Source: Berberis thunbergii
Lineage: Eukaryota; Streptophyta; Magnoliopsida; Ranunculales; Berberidaceae
Direction of reading: 5' to 3'
Length of the DNA stretch: 64,000 nt
Assembly (NCBI GenBank): GCA_003290165.1
Contig: QNQO01006217.1
Coordinates: 62,001-126,000 of the forward strand
A model generated the notes under the pieces. The model did no database searches. It was given only the letters and a program-made list of their open reading frames with translations, and was not told the origin of the DNA. The position numbers were made by a program, and so were the translations under genes. Every line of letters begins with the position of its first letter. Position 1 is the stretch's first letter. This document shows, piece by piece, positions 10,791 to 24,000 of the stretch.

Positions 10791-12569
10791 TGATTACGCC
10801 CAAACAATACACGCGGTCAATTGCAGTAAAGAATGAGGTGTCGATCCCACGAGGAAAAACGATCTACAAAATAAGGTTAAAGAAAACAAACTATGCGAAA
10901 CTAAAGTTAATAAATTCTAACAAATTTAAAATACGAAATTGAATTTAATTTAATGAAAATTAAGTTTAGAAAAATCACAAGGTTCCAAGAATCCCTCTTA
11001 GACTTCACGCGTCAACTAGTATTGATTCGCTATGATGACTCAACTACGTGTTTCACATCCCAAACGACGTAATCGAAAAAATAATCTTTTAATCATTAAT
11101 GTATCCTAATGTAAATGAATTTAAGATTTCACGTCTTCTAAGAAAAGCACAAAAGTTTGTCATATGTGATATCCTAAACTTACGATATATCCGGAGACAA
11201 TACCGTAATAAATGACGATCACATATAACTAACCTACCGGAATCAATTAATTCTAAAACATTCCACACATAAGAAAAACGTGACTAAGCTTTTATGGAGA
11301 AGAAAAGGTAATCACCGGAATAAAATAATCTACAAAGAAATCTATGAAATTCTTCTCACTGAAATAACATAAATTTCTATATTAAATAAAAGTGATAATC
11401 ATTAAACATCATTATTCATCGTGAAAACTTAAAGCGAATCAAATGTTAATTTAGTGCGTTACATCTAGGAGTTCACCTCTTCACCTTGCGTGGTGGTCAC
11501 AGCATCACTGGAGGGGGAATCCATCACTTCCTGTATGCGCACGAATCCCGAGAAAAACAGCTGAATTTGCTCTGTGGTGGCTCTTACAAGTTCTCGGGGT
11601 GGCAATAGCTAAAACTGTTTTTCAATTTTGAAAAACAGTTTTCTCCCGCCGAATTCGCGCTCTGCTGCTCCTTCGTCTTCTCCAGCGTGAGGCGACCTGT
11701 TCCGCCGCTGTTCTTCACTCCTCGTGAGCTTCCTCTCCTCCCAATCGGCTGTTGTACCTGCAAGAACAAAGAGAGAGGGTGAGGAACAACGAGAGGTGGA
11801 AGCAAAACAGGGAGCGCCTCCCTGTCGCGTGCTCTGTTCACAGCGGTGATAGTGGTGGTTGCGTGGTCTGTTTCGGCGGTGGTCGACAGAGAGAGAGAAG
11901 TGGAGGAGGGAGAGACCGTGGAGAAGAGAGAAAACGGAACGAGGGCGAGGAACAGGGAGGTGCCCTGTTTCGCGGCGGTGTTGTGCTCGCGGTGGTGGTA
12001 GATGGTGTTCGAGTGATGGTGGCTATGAGAGAGATGGAGGGAGATGGTGGTGGCGGCTGTGTTCTGGACAGAGAGGATTGTGGCGAGGTCGATGTTTGTA
12101 TTGTGAAATAGGGTGGTTAGTGACGGTGGCTGGTTAGTGGCGCGAGACACAGGGCTCTGCCTTGGTGGAGGTGGAGATGGTGGCTGGAAAAGAGAGGAAG
12201 ACCAGAAAAACGTGGAAGAGAGGAGAGTTCAAAGAAAAGGCAATAGAGAAACCTAAATAGGGTTTCCCTTCCTTGTTAGGCTGGGTTTAGGATTCTAGCT
12301 TTCTGGGCTTGGGCTTGGGCTTGGTTAAAGTAAGTGGACCATGCTTATTCGGGTTAGGCTTAGATGTGTGAACCACTCTTTTGTACCACCGCTAGAATTG
12401 ACAAATTAATCATTTTCTCAAATTTGTCGCCTTAATGCACTTTTATCGTTCACGCGCGCAGATTCCTACAAAAACATAAAAATTGAAATAATTAGAATAA
12501 AATATATTAATTGAAGCACTAACATATATAAATTAAGGGTCATAATTTGTAATAATTACGTGTATATCA
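10791..12569 (-). repeat. 5' LTR of the Athila-like element
   Basis: The 1779-base repeat starts TGATTACGCCC and ends ATATCA on the plus strand. It is the uninterrupted version of the LTR at 2073-6833. Frames open on both strands in its G-rich part (11750-12150) are compositional. Confidence 0.9.
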
Positions 12570-12574
12570 CTAAT
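12570..12574. repeat. Target-site duplication CTAAT, right copy
   Basis: This matches 2068-2072 exactly. Across the element the LINE frame resumes, reading FFDEL on this side and TKIQKRINWW on the other. Confidence 0.9.
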
Positions 12575-14949
12575 TCATCAAAGAAAATAATTTTGCTTCT
12601 ACCCTGGTAAATAGGGACCCCCAGATACTTCATTTGAAAGCCTCTATACTGAAAACATGTATATGTCTTCACAACCACCACTCTTCCTGCTGAAGTTTTT
12701 TCTTCCACCATAAAGGAGCTTTTATCTACATTAATTTTTGACCCGAGGCCCTAGCATATCTTTCCAAAATTTTCATACATCCTATAATCGAGGATTTTCT
12801 TCCATTGAGAAAAACAAGAGTGTCATCTGCATACAGAAGGTGCTTAATAGGCGTGCATTGTCTATGTGTGTAATAGAAACAAATATCACCTTTAGTAAAA
12901 GAAGCCTTCAACCCTTTGTTTAGAACCTCCGTGGCAATAATAAATAACAATGGGAAGAGCGGATCACCCTGCCTAAGACCTTTAGAAGGTCTAAACTAGT
13001 CATTGTAAACTCCTTGCATCAGCACCGAAAATCCACAATCAGCGATACAATTAGTGATAAGATGACAAACTCTATTAGAAAACTCAAACCTTTTGAGCAC
13101 CGACAAAAGGAATGGCCATTCCAAATGGTCATACGCCTTTTCCATGTCAATTTTTAAGACCATGTTACCGCCTATGACTTCTTTATTAATGTCACACATC
13201 AATTCCTGAGCGAAACCAATATTTTTCACAATAGATCTACCCCTAACAGAAACACCATGTTCTTGAGCTACCATCTCTGTTAGCAATAAAGCCAGTCTAT
13301 TGCAAAGAAGCTTACTGCAAATTTTATATATGACATTGCAAAAACTAATAGAGCGAAAGTCAGATAAAGAACCTGGCGAGTCCACCTTAGGGATCAAAGA
13401 AATAAAGTTCGCAGAAAAAATAGAAGGAATAGCCTCACCCTCAAAGAACGAATGACCGTTTTCCATATGTCAATCCCAACAATCTCCCAGCGTTTATGAA
13501 AAAAAATCAGCAGTAAAACCATCTGGTCCTAAAGCACTATTTTTAGGAATGTTGAAAGTAGCCTTCTTCACCTCATCCAATGACGAACATTTGACTAACT
13601 GATCACACTCCAAACCAGAAATAACTTATGGAATACAATCCAACAACTCAGTATTAGTACCCTGACCATCCTAGGCAGAGAAAAGATGCTGGAAGAACCC
13701 ATTAGCTTCACGAATAATTTCCCTCGCATCAGTAATCTCCCTACCACACTGCAAAGTAATAGAGGAAATATATCTTTTTTTTGCTTAGATTTAACTGAAG
13801 CAAAGAAATATTTTGTGCAAACATCCCCTTAAATTCTTTTTCCCCTGATTTCTGCATCCAATACAATTCCTCTTGTTTAAGTGCTACTCTATACTTAGCC
13901 TGACATCTGCTCAAATTACAACACACACTGACATCCCAATTAGCCTCCACATTTAAACCATTACTGTCATTTGCTTCCCATGCAGAAATAATGATATTTT
14001 CCTATTGACTCATTTCATCTTCCAATGTTCCAAGTCTACTAAAAACATTTCCAAAAACATCTCTATTCCATTTAATAAGCGTTTTACGAAGAGATTTAAG
14101 TTTAAAGTCCACCACGTCAAGCACCCTCATATTATGCATCTCCGTTTCCCAAACTGAAACAACCAACGCCTCAAAGGTCGGATGCATTTCCCACATATTA
14201 ACAAACCTGAAAGGATAGAACCAGTCCTAGGTTGCAAAGGCATTGAGGCAAGGACCGGAGCATGGTCCAAAAAAGTACGATGCAGATGTTCCACCTTCAT
14301 ATTTGGCATCTGAGATTACCATAACGAGTTCACAAAAATTTTATTCAGCCTTGCCCAAATATGATCTCTCTCACGTCTATTGTTACACCATGTAAACTTT
14401 CAGCCAGTAAAGCCGCAATCAATCAACCCACATTGTTCAATTCAATCGGAGAATTTCAATATATTGATCAAAGAAGGTAGATTCCCGCCTAATTTATCAT
14501 GTTCATTGACAACTACATCAAAATCTCCAGCAACGATCCAAGGATCGTCACACTATAGAGCCAAATGCTCCAATTTTGCCCATACTCTCCTCCATAGTGC
14601 ATTTAGCGTAAACAAAGGAAATAAAAAAGGTCTGAGAGTTCGAATCTGTTACCTGACAATGAATAACTTGATCCGACACATCCAATATTGTAACCGCTAA
14701 ATCTGGGTCCCAAAAAATCCAAATCTTCATGCCCTTTGCTTCATTCGAAGTAAAGCTTGACAATCTAATGTTGTTACCAATTTCCATATGACGGCTAGCC
14801 TCAATCATGGGTTCTGCTATCCTAATAATGCTAACTTTGAACTCATCAACCAAACTTTTTAGTCTATTTATCGTGGCTCTATTACCCACACCACAAGCAT
14901 TCCAGAACATAAGGTTCTCAATCATTTTTAAACTGGACGGGTAGAGCAT
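12575..14949 (-). pseudogene. LINE ORF2, 5' half: endonuclease and reverse transcriptase
   Basis: The minus-strand frame 14548-14949 has NLMFWNACGVGNRATINRL and SIIRIAEPMIE, the start of an apurinic-type endonuclease/exonuclease/phosphatase domain. Frames near 13741-14309 carry the linker. Frame 12996-13466 has FISLIPKVDSPGSLSDFRSI and MVLKIDMEKAYDHLEW, the front of the RT domain. Frame 12726-12950 has the RT active-site block LLYADDTLVFLNG. Stops and frameshifts separate these blocks, including one near 12735 after ASGQKL. The copy cannot encode a working protein. Confidence 0.88.
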
Positions 14950-15015
14950 TCGGCCTTGCCATTTGACGTTTACCCAGAGGTATTGCCAACTTGACTTTTT
15001 TACTCTCTTTTTTAC

Positions 15016-17060
15016 TCATCTGTCCTTCTGACACAACCCCATATCCAGATCTCTACTCAATGCCACCTGCGAATCAATCTCATACTCAGAATCAACATCT
15101 TCACTGGCACTCTTAAGGGTGTTAATATTCATCTTCTTCCCTTGCAACCTCCAAGTTTCTTTAAACAAAGAAATGGCCTTGTCCAAAGTATCTCCCAATT
15201 TGTGAATTTCAAATTTAGGACTGAGTTTATTATCCATTTTTTTCAACTTTGGCTGGACCAAAACAAAATCACTACTATTAGATAGAGGTGTATTACCCTG
15301 ATCAATAACGAGCTTTGTTAAAGACTCATTATCCTGACCTTGCAACAGACTAGTCACTGAAGCACCCTCCTCAACACCATGCATGGCTGAAACATACGAC
15401 CCTGCAGCCTTGTGTGTAGTTTGCATAACCTCCACGCTTGCAGCGTGAACATCATCTGCTTCTACCATCCTCTGTTCTGCACCATGTTGCTTAGTGTCTG
15501 CAGTGTTTATCTGTTTTGCACCCTGTTGCTCAACATCTACAGCGTTAAAAACATCAGCAACTACGACCTTCCCTGAACTTGTATGCTTGCTTGCAGCAAG
15601 AATTTCTACCGACTCTGCCCCTGTCTCCTCACCTAACATTATCACAATTGCATTACTCTGTGAATCGTCTTCCTTCGCTGCTTGTATTGCCCTATCAATC
15701 CCACTGGAAGAATACCCTGCCTTCTTGAAATCTGACTTGAAATTAATAATTCTTCTCTCCTTCGAGTTATTAATAGAATGTCCCCCTCCCTCAGAAATTT
15801 CTAACTTGTTGGTGACTTTGTTACCTTGTGTCGAAATTTGCCTTTCTAAATTCACTTCCTGTTTTGACACAATTTCTACATTGTCCGACTCATTGCTCGC
15901 TTGTAAATCCTGTTATAAGTCTACTAGTACTTCAAAATGATTATTTATTAATGCAACTTCGTTCTCTTTGTCCACGGGTAAAGCCTTTATTTGGTTAACT
16001 CTATTTGCATACACAACCTGACTGTTGATCTCAACACCCTTCTCATCTTTCACCCCGCTGGTACCAAAATTTCCCCCTGTAAAACCATCATCCTCCGCTT
16101 TGTTTTCTATCTCCTTCAAGATAGGTCTATAGGCCTTTCTAGTCTCTACGCCTTTCGACTGATTACCTTTACCTTTGGCCCTTATGTTTTGAATTTTATG
16201 GTTCTCCACTACTTGCTTGTCAGTGTCAACATTTTCTGCCTCTAAATGACCTTCCTTTCTATTCCCCGAATGTTTCCTACAAGCTTCATCGATGTGGCCA
16301 ATCATAACACAATTTTCACAATACTTGAAGCCCGGGTAAACAATCTTCTGCCAGAACCCTTTGATTCTCGAAAACTCTAACCAGATTTTATTCGGAAGCT
16401 CACTCGACAAATCCATCTCAACACTCAACCTTGTTGCATTAAGTCTAGTGAATCCGAGTGTGCTGTCATCAATTCTCAGAAATGAACCAATTGAATCTCC
16501 TACTTCTTTTAAACATAATGAATGAAAAAATTGTAACGGTAAGTTCGGTAATTCCACCCACAACGGGGCTAGAACCGGGTCTTCTCAAAGACTAAAACCT
16601 TTATGCATAAAAAAGCTTTAAATCTAACCCCCTGAATCATAAATGATTCACACGATAAAACTTTCTTAACCTCATCATCCGCCTGAAACCTAACAAGCAC
16701 ATGCCTTTGATCTAACAAACCCATGGTAAAATCCCCCATAACTCCACACGATCTATAGATGGTTTCACGAATAACCTCAAGAGAAGGGCGTTAACTAGAG
16801 AACTTGAGCACAATTAGATAATTTTAAACATACCATTCGCATCTCGTCACTTCCAAAATATTCATAGATAAAGTTGGGCTTCCCTCCTTACGAAAATGAT
16901 TGCCTTTAATTGGTTCCTCATCAATAATAACCTTCTTAACAACTCCCAAGGCTTGGAGAAAGCTCCGAGGAGGCTTGTTGACATCGACTGGGGCGCCTCC
17001 AACCCCAACTGGTTGATCTCCTCCCTTGGCGGCTTGAGGAGCCGCCGTGAAAAAGAGCAA
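15016..17060 (-). pseudogene. LINE ORF1 (DUF4283-type, CCHC zinc knuckle), broken
   Basis: Minus-strand frames at 16824-17060, about 16570-16800, 15913-16563 and 15016-15870 form one ORF1. The middle section reads HVLVRFQADDEVKKV, typical of the DUF4283 domain of plant LINE ORF1. Frame 15913-16563 has a CX2CX4HX4C knuckle, CENCVMIGHIDEAC, which would bind LINE RNA. The C-terminal part is polar and low in recognisable motifs. Stops near 16801 and 15912 interrupt it. It precedes ORF2 by under 100 bases, the usual layout. Confidence 0.82.
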
Positions 17061-17190
17061 GAAACCTAAAATAAACGATCCAGATCTAAGTAGAATCCAA
17101 TCTAACGACCCCCAATCGCACCTTGTGCAAAGAGGATAAGAATACCCTCAAGTCGCCCCCATCGCCAGAGCGTTTTTCTAGTTTTTCGTT
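17061..17190 (-). other. Probable 5' end of the LINE
   Basis: G/C-richer leader sequence upstream of ORF1 ends near 17190. There the DNA turns into an AT microsatellite (17200-17222). No target duplication partner can be found because the 3' end lies outside the window. Confidence 0.45.
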
Positions 17191-17222
17191 TAATAAAAGG
17201 CATATATATATATATATATAAT

Positions 17223-18056
17223 ATATTCATATTGTTCCTCCATTTACATGGATCTCATAAAAAAAAGAGTTTGCACTTTTCTTTTCTTTTTATTTTATTT
17301 TTATATAAAATCTCTTTAAGTATATTTAAATATTTTAGTAAAAATCACGAGCCAAATTTCCTAACATTTTAAGTTGCTCTAAATCATTTATGAATTCTTA
17401 AAACCCCAGTTCTAGCTGGCCTGGGAAAGGGTGAGGTTTGCTGTCTGAGTGAGGCAAAAATGTATTTTCGCCCCCCAAATCAGCAACCAAGCAGCTGGCC
17501 TGGGCCTGGGCCTGGACCAGCAAGAATTACTCTTCTTAAAAACACTGAATATATGCTCCCTCTCTCACATCTTCCATGGTAATAAATTTTAATTATTGGG
17601 GAGTCAAAATGTGGCATAACAAAAGAAAGTGCACAATTCGATGGAGTGATGCCGGGTGCCCTCAGCCTTTGTTTTTACCAATGATCAAGATTGTGATTTC
17701 ATCTCTTTTAACGCATCTTCTCTTTTAACGCATCACATTTCATCATCGCTTCCTTTTAACTTTTCTTCTGCATAAACCAAGCAAACAAGCAAGCAAATTC
17801 AAGATCCTGGACTCGAGTAGAATACAAGAAGAACATACACTGTCTGCCGAAGGCCCGAAACCCCAGGTAACCTTCAGAATCGATCAGCAATTAGGTTTTC
17901 ATTCGCTCAGATCTTGGAACCAGTAACACACTCTCTGCCGAAACCCGAGGCAAAGCTTCAGATCGATCAGCAATTAGGTTTTTTCTTGGCTCAGATCTTG
18001 GAACAATCGTTCAAATTTGTGTTCAATCGATTGTTTGCTTTGCAGGGAGGAGTGAA
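17223..18056 (+). promoter_or_regulatory. Upstream region and 5' leader of the P5A ATPase gene
   Basis: No gene is seen. The leader contains an imperfect tandem duplication: a unit near 17835-17920 and another near 17925-18004 share GATCGATCAGCAATTAGGTTTT and CTCAGATCTTGGAAC. A CCAG/GTAACC donor-like site near 17868 and a TTTGCAG acceptor-like site at 18040-18045 could define a leader intron. The transcription start cannot be placed. Confidence 0.45.
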
Positions 18057-21000
18057 ATGTCGAGGTTCCGAGTAGACGGGAAGGTAGTCCAACAAGTCGA
18101 TTTGTTGAAGAAGAGGAATTGGCCATGGCGATTGGACGTCTGGCCCTTCGCCATTCTCTACGCTGTTTGCTTAATCACTGTTGTTCCCAGCCTCGATTTC
18201 CTTGATTCATCCATTGTTTTTGGTGGATTGGTTACACTTCATATCTTGGTTTTGCTCTTCACTGCCTGGTCCGTCGATTTCCGATGCTTTGTTCAGTACG
18301 GCAAGGTATTCATTGCGTGCCCCACTTTGTTTCAATTTTCGTTACTTTTTCAACAACATGGTTAAGACTAAATGTAGTTAGCACTTAAGCATAAATTGTA
18401 GTCAGTCACATAATAGTAAAACTGTAAAAGCTGTGATTAGATAAGTGGATATAGCAAAACAGTTGTATGTGTAATAATCGATAATATAATATCCCCAAAT
18501 CCGGTTCTATACTAGATTGCTCGACCTGATTACCCCTTGTAATATTTGAATTGTGGTTAAACAAGTGTCATTATGTTTGTGCATTCCGATTTCCTTTTGT
18601 GGTAATTAATGTCTTCAAAATCTCGTGCCTCAGTCTAACGTCTGTCCGGTCTTGGTTTTGCTGACATTACTTTAGAACCGCTAACCTGGACTTGTTGACA
18701 TGGATACAATGCTCTGTTTGATGTGATTGATTATAGAATCTAGGTTTAAGGTTTATCTGTTGTGAAGAGAAGTTATTTCTGGGCCTGGTTTATATGTCAG
18801 TGTTACAGTTAGTGGTATATGGCCACGTGGTGAGGACTTACTGAAATCAAAATAGCTAAAGGGCAAACAAAAATAAGAATTAATATTCAACATCATTTAA
18901 AATAGCTACAAGAATGCATTACCTTTTTGCTCTAAAAAATGAAGTCCATGAATAACACTGTCGAAATGGAACCAAAGTGCAAGTATTGCTTTCTCCTATG
19001 TTGGAAAGGACGAGGTCACAGTTAATCACATTTATAATCGATAATAGAAGTTCCATTAAAATAGAAATTACTTGCGAAAATCAAATACCAAAACTCAAAA
19101 CAAACAAGATTGTGTATAAGCCATGAAAATCCATTTCCTTAGTTCTTAAATAAAAACCCAACTGATTGCATACAATAACCCATTGAACATTTTGATTTCT
19201 AAGCTTCTAGTTCAATCTTTTTCTTTTGAAAAGCAAGACAAGAAAAGATACATTAATAATGGTATATCGAACCGTCAGTTCTATTTAGTATGCTAGAAGC
19301 CATACAAAAAAATAATCTAATGATTCAAATGGAGTAATGCAATAAAATCAATAAACCTGCTTAGAATCATTAGAAATCTCAAATCTATTTTTGTTAATCG
19401 GAAAAACAAGAAAAATTCACTAATATAAAAAGCTAGTAGAGGTGAAAAACAAATAAAGCTAGACCAAAAAGTATACATCAGAGTTTGCAATGGACTTAGA
19501 AAACACCTAAGGGTGAGTTCGGTTGCATGGAATCTTATTCCATGAGAACCCATGATGGGACCACTTTCATTTAAGCTAAATTAATGTAACACTCATGATC
19601 CACCATTTGGTTTTGTGATCAATGGTGAGAATAAGTCTCATGAACATGGAAATCCTACTCCTTACTCCCCCCAAAGCATGTGAATTCTATGTTCAAGGGA
19701 TTTCTATTTTCAGCATTGATACAAAATCTAGTGGTGGATATAGTGTATTAGCGTTATCTCAATTTAGCTTAAATTTAGGTGATCACCTTCATGGATTCCC
19801 TTTGAATTAGATTTCATGTAACCAAACACGCCCTAAGTTTGGGCTTGGATGTGTTTTAGAAAAGGCTTCAAGACCCAAGACTCACTCATGAGAAAAGGAA
19901 TCATAAATAGCTCAGAATGCTTATTTTGCAAGAATAGCATAGAAAATGTCTTCCATCCATTCTTTGAATGTTTGATTACTCAAAACATTTAGATGGAGCT
20001 TCTCATGAAGTGTGTTTATACTATTCTCATGAAGTGTGTTTATACTAGAATAGTCTGGCCTAGCCCTGAATGGTACTGGATATGGACAAAGCTGAAGGGA
20101 AACACCATTATCAAGAAAATTATGAAAACATTGGCAGTCTAAACCATCAACAATATTTGGAGAGAATGCTAGACACTTTTCTCTGGTCTAGAACAGGAGA
20201 AGAGCCGATCCAGGAAATCTAAGAACTGTGAAGGAGGTTTGCAACTTGGCAAAGTTACAAAACAAAAGTGGCAAAAATGATCGACTATGCAAAAGACTAA
20301 ATGTCATATAACAAAGGACAATAGAACCAAAACACCCTTTATTCTTTGCAAATGAACTCCTTGGACCAAGGATGGGTAGCCATTAATGGTGATGGTTCTT
20401 TGCAGTTGAATAGACAGGGTATGGAGGAGTGTTGACAAAAAGAAGTCATCATAAAATCATTATGTGTTCAGCACTCAGCAGGAAGTTACTCAAATAGCAT
20501 ATTGCAACTTGAGCTTCCAGCAGTTCTTGAGTGCATTAAAGTTGCTAGGAAGATAGGAGAATCAAAATATTGGATGCAGACAGACTTTGAAACAACTGCG
20601 GACATCATCAATGGGAACTCAAAGCCGCCTTGGAACTATTGGGAAGTAATAGAGGAGATCAATGACATCATAAAGGGCAAAAGTGTGATTGCTTAGTGGT
20701 TGAGCAGTGGCGGATGGTATCACTAGGTCACAGAGTCGAATTCAGCTGGCCACATCTGGGGTGGGAGGGGTTAAGGGATAAAAAAATGACATTGTAAAGG
20801 AGCTAATGGCACGTAGATGCACTCACGTTTTTAGAGAAACAAACCAGATGGGAAATGGAAAAATCTTATGGAATATCCCTTCCCTAAGCAAGGAAATGCG
20901 TCAAATTGTTGAAGAGGATGCTAGGGGGGTTGGTATGTAAGAAATATGTAAGGGTTAGGTCAGGATTTACTGTTTGTTGGTAGTAGCGAAGATGCATTCA

Positions 21001-24000
21001 ATTTTTTTAGGTCTCAAGGCTGCATTAGTCCTCGGGGTGTCTTTATTTATCTTTTATTTGATAAAATAGAGTGGGTTACCTTTAAACCCTTGCTTGTCTG
21101 GCGCTGCCGTTTTAGCGTTTTGTTCTAATACATTAAAAAATCACCCAAGTCATTCTCGATCGAACCAGAGCCCTAGACTTATAGAAAGGACCAGAGCTCG
21201 CTGTCGTCAATTGCCAGAGAACTAGACCTCGCCATTTGACAGAGAATGAGATAAGAAGAAGGGAAGGAGACGAAGAATCGATCACATTCTCTCTTGCGAT
21301 CTCACTCTCATACTAAGGGAAGATTTTTTTAATTAAGTGTTTTTGTTTTTTGAATTTGATATTATGAACGTGATTTACTTTTTTTTTACTATAATAACAT
21401 CAATATTTTGTGGGAGTATTAAATATATATTTAAACTATTCCGGTATATACCGTTATATCTCAGTATATCCTGTTATAACCTATAACGCTCTTGGACCGT
21501 TATGAGTCCGTTATCCGTTTTAACTGCATATATATATCAGGTGCAAGTATGTTTACCTATGACCAATCAAACATACAAGAGGATGAATCAGTGTCTTTAA
21601 ATGCGCCATGTATGATTGAAAGCAAACATGCAAATGGAGAATTCTCAGATCTGTCAGTCTTTCATTTTCTTCTCTAATATGGATTAGAAAAGATATTAAT
21701 GTTATGCAAATTCCTACATTGACTAATGTGTGCCATTAGAATAAGAAACTGATACATAGATAAACATGCTAAACTAGATTTTAGGCGTGCTAAAATCTCA
21801 ATTACTAGAGTTAGGTGACCTGGAAAGGCTTCTTGTGTTATACTGCAACGAGGTCCATATATTCTACATCGTTTATCATAAGCGAGTTGTGACAAAGCTT
21901 TTTCCATGAGTTGAAACATGTTGTCAGTAAAAGAACTAAAACAAAGAAGAGATAAGCATACATGATTTGAGATGAGTTTGATTGAGATGAGAAATAGCAA
22001 GAGAGAATGAGAAAGAATTCTCCCAGAAGAAATGAGTATGGTTGTGATGATATCGAGCAAGAGAGAGTTCTTAGTAGCATATTTTATGCAAAAGAGAAGG
22101 AACAAGAGTCAGAATTCTCATACATTGGCAACGCGAACATGAACGAATCATAAATGATCATAATTATCATCATTGTATCTCTTACATAACTATTTTGTTG
22201 GAGAGTAATTATTTGTTACATACTTTCCATTAGTTTCCCTTTGGCAATGATTATTGACAAAGATGTTGGACAAGTTTGTGTAGAAGATGAATCCAACATA
22301 CCCTTTCTTTATCATGCCTTAAACTTATTTCCCATGCAAACATTGTATTGAAATAACTCAACTTTTTCTAGGATAATAACATCATTATGTGAATTTCATT
22401 GACAAAATAAACCTATTTTGATATCTATCCTTGGTGAATAAGCTGAAGAGTTCTAGACCAACTTTTTTCATTGTTGGTGACTTTTGTGAATGTGATCTAT
22501 ATACCGAGGTGATCATCGTCAAAAAATTCAATCCATTTTGAAACTCCTCTACGGTTGCATAAGTAACGTGTTTAATTTTCTTTACCGCTCTCCTCTTGAC
22601 CATGCCCTTCATTAACTATGCAGTTAAAACGGATAACAGACCCATAACGGTCCAAGAGCGTTATAGGTTATAACGGGATATACTGAGATATAGCGGTATA
22701 TAACGGAATACTTTTTAAATATATATTTTAATACCTTACTAAAATATTAATGTATTATAGTAAAAAAAGTAAATCATGTTTATAACATTAAATTCAAAAA
22801 CAAAAAACCTTAATAAAAAACATCTTCCCTTAGTATGAGAGTGAGATTGAAAGAGAGGTTAGGTTTAGTTCTCTGATGATTGGCGACATTTAATAAAAAA
22901 CATCTTCCCTTAATAAAAACCTTAATAAAAAACATATTCCCTTAATAAAAAACATCTTCGTCTTCTTCCCATTCTCTGTCAAACGGCGAGGTTTAGTTCT
23001 TTGGCGATTGGCGACGGTGAGCTCTGGTCCTTATTTCCTATGAGTCTAGGGTTCTAATTCGACCGAGAATAAAATTGGTAAATTTTTTTAATGTATTGGA
23101 ACAAAACGTTAAAACGACGTTATTGAAAAAAAATGTTATCTCACAAACGATCACATAACACCGTTATATCGGAGTTGTGATATCATAACGTGATAGTGTC
23201 ATAACGTAACGGCTCACCCACGTTAAGAGTTATATCAGCGTTATAACGTTGTTTTAGCTGCACAAGAATTATTAACACAATTGGTAGCTTCCATTTCATC
23301 TAGAATTAGTTAAATAGGGGAAAATAACTTTATATGGTAGTAGTAGCAGTCCCCCCTCCCCCACAATGTCAATGTCAGGTAGGTTAGGTGGTAAGACTTG
23401 TGGTGGACAGTACTGCATGTCAGCCCATATAGTTGGTAGATATTGCAGGTATAGGGTTTGTTATCTTATTAAAGATGGGCTCACCCTATCTTGTTGTTGA
23501 TCTCATTAGGAAAAACATGATTGCCTCAATTTTTTGGCCAATGCCAACTAGCTTAGTTGCTAAGACTTGTGTTAGATGATATTGTAGGTTTTGGGTTCAA
23601 AGCTTGAACTCTGTTGAGTTACTACTGATTTCCTTGAAGACTTAAAAAGGTGTACCTCAAATTTAACCCTAAGACTTGTGGCCGATGGTATGAGAGGTCC
23701 ATGGCTCAAACCCTTTTGTTAGTAACATCTAACTGATGTCATGTAATAATGGTTAGTAGGTAAAACTGTGGCACATGGTATTGTAAGTCCAGGCTTCAGA
23801 CCCATCCAAAGGCATTTTGTGGGTTGGTAAGGATTGGAAAGCTAGTTTACTGAAACTTTTTCTTACATGTTTACTGACCGTTCTTCTGCTTTTGCAGGTT
23901 AAGGATATTCATCAAACAGATGCTTGCAAAGTAACTCCTGCAAAGTTTTCTGGCTCGAAAGAAATTGTGGAGCTTTGTTTTCGCAAACCGGTGAGCATGC

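Larger units (their letters stand above)
2073..12569 (-). mobile_element. Gag-only Athila-like Ty3/gypsy LTR retrotransposon inserted in a LINE
   Basis: The element is bounded by direct repeats that begin TGATTACGCCC and end GTGTATATCA, flanked by CTAAT on both sides. On the minus strand the order is 5' LTR (10791-12569), primer-binding site complementary to tRNA-Asp (10768-10785), gag (9097-10575), a long non-coding stretch, polypurine tract (6834-6850) and 3' LTR (2073-6833). No protease, reverse transcriptase, RNase H or integrase frame is present anywhere inside it. It is therefore a non-autonomous element of the kind called TR-GAG, dependent on enzymes from a related copy. The tRNA-Asp primer and gag style point to the Athila/Tat side of Ty3/gypsy, which is an inference. 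Confidence 0.88.
18306..23897 (+). other. Intron 1 of the P5A gene (5.6 kb)
   Basis: It holds a Tourist-like element (19511-19833), a LINE 3' remnant (19850-21060), a long inverted repeat (21105-23118) and degenerate SINE-like units (23378-23815). The remaining sequence (18306-19510) shows nothing recognisable. Confidence 0.8.

Noticed and set aside
15494..15940. 148-codon plus-strand frame
   Set aside because: It is the antisense shadow of LINE ORF1 and has no recognisable protein motif.
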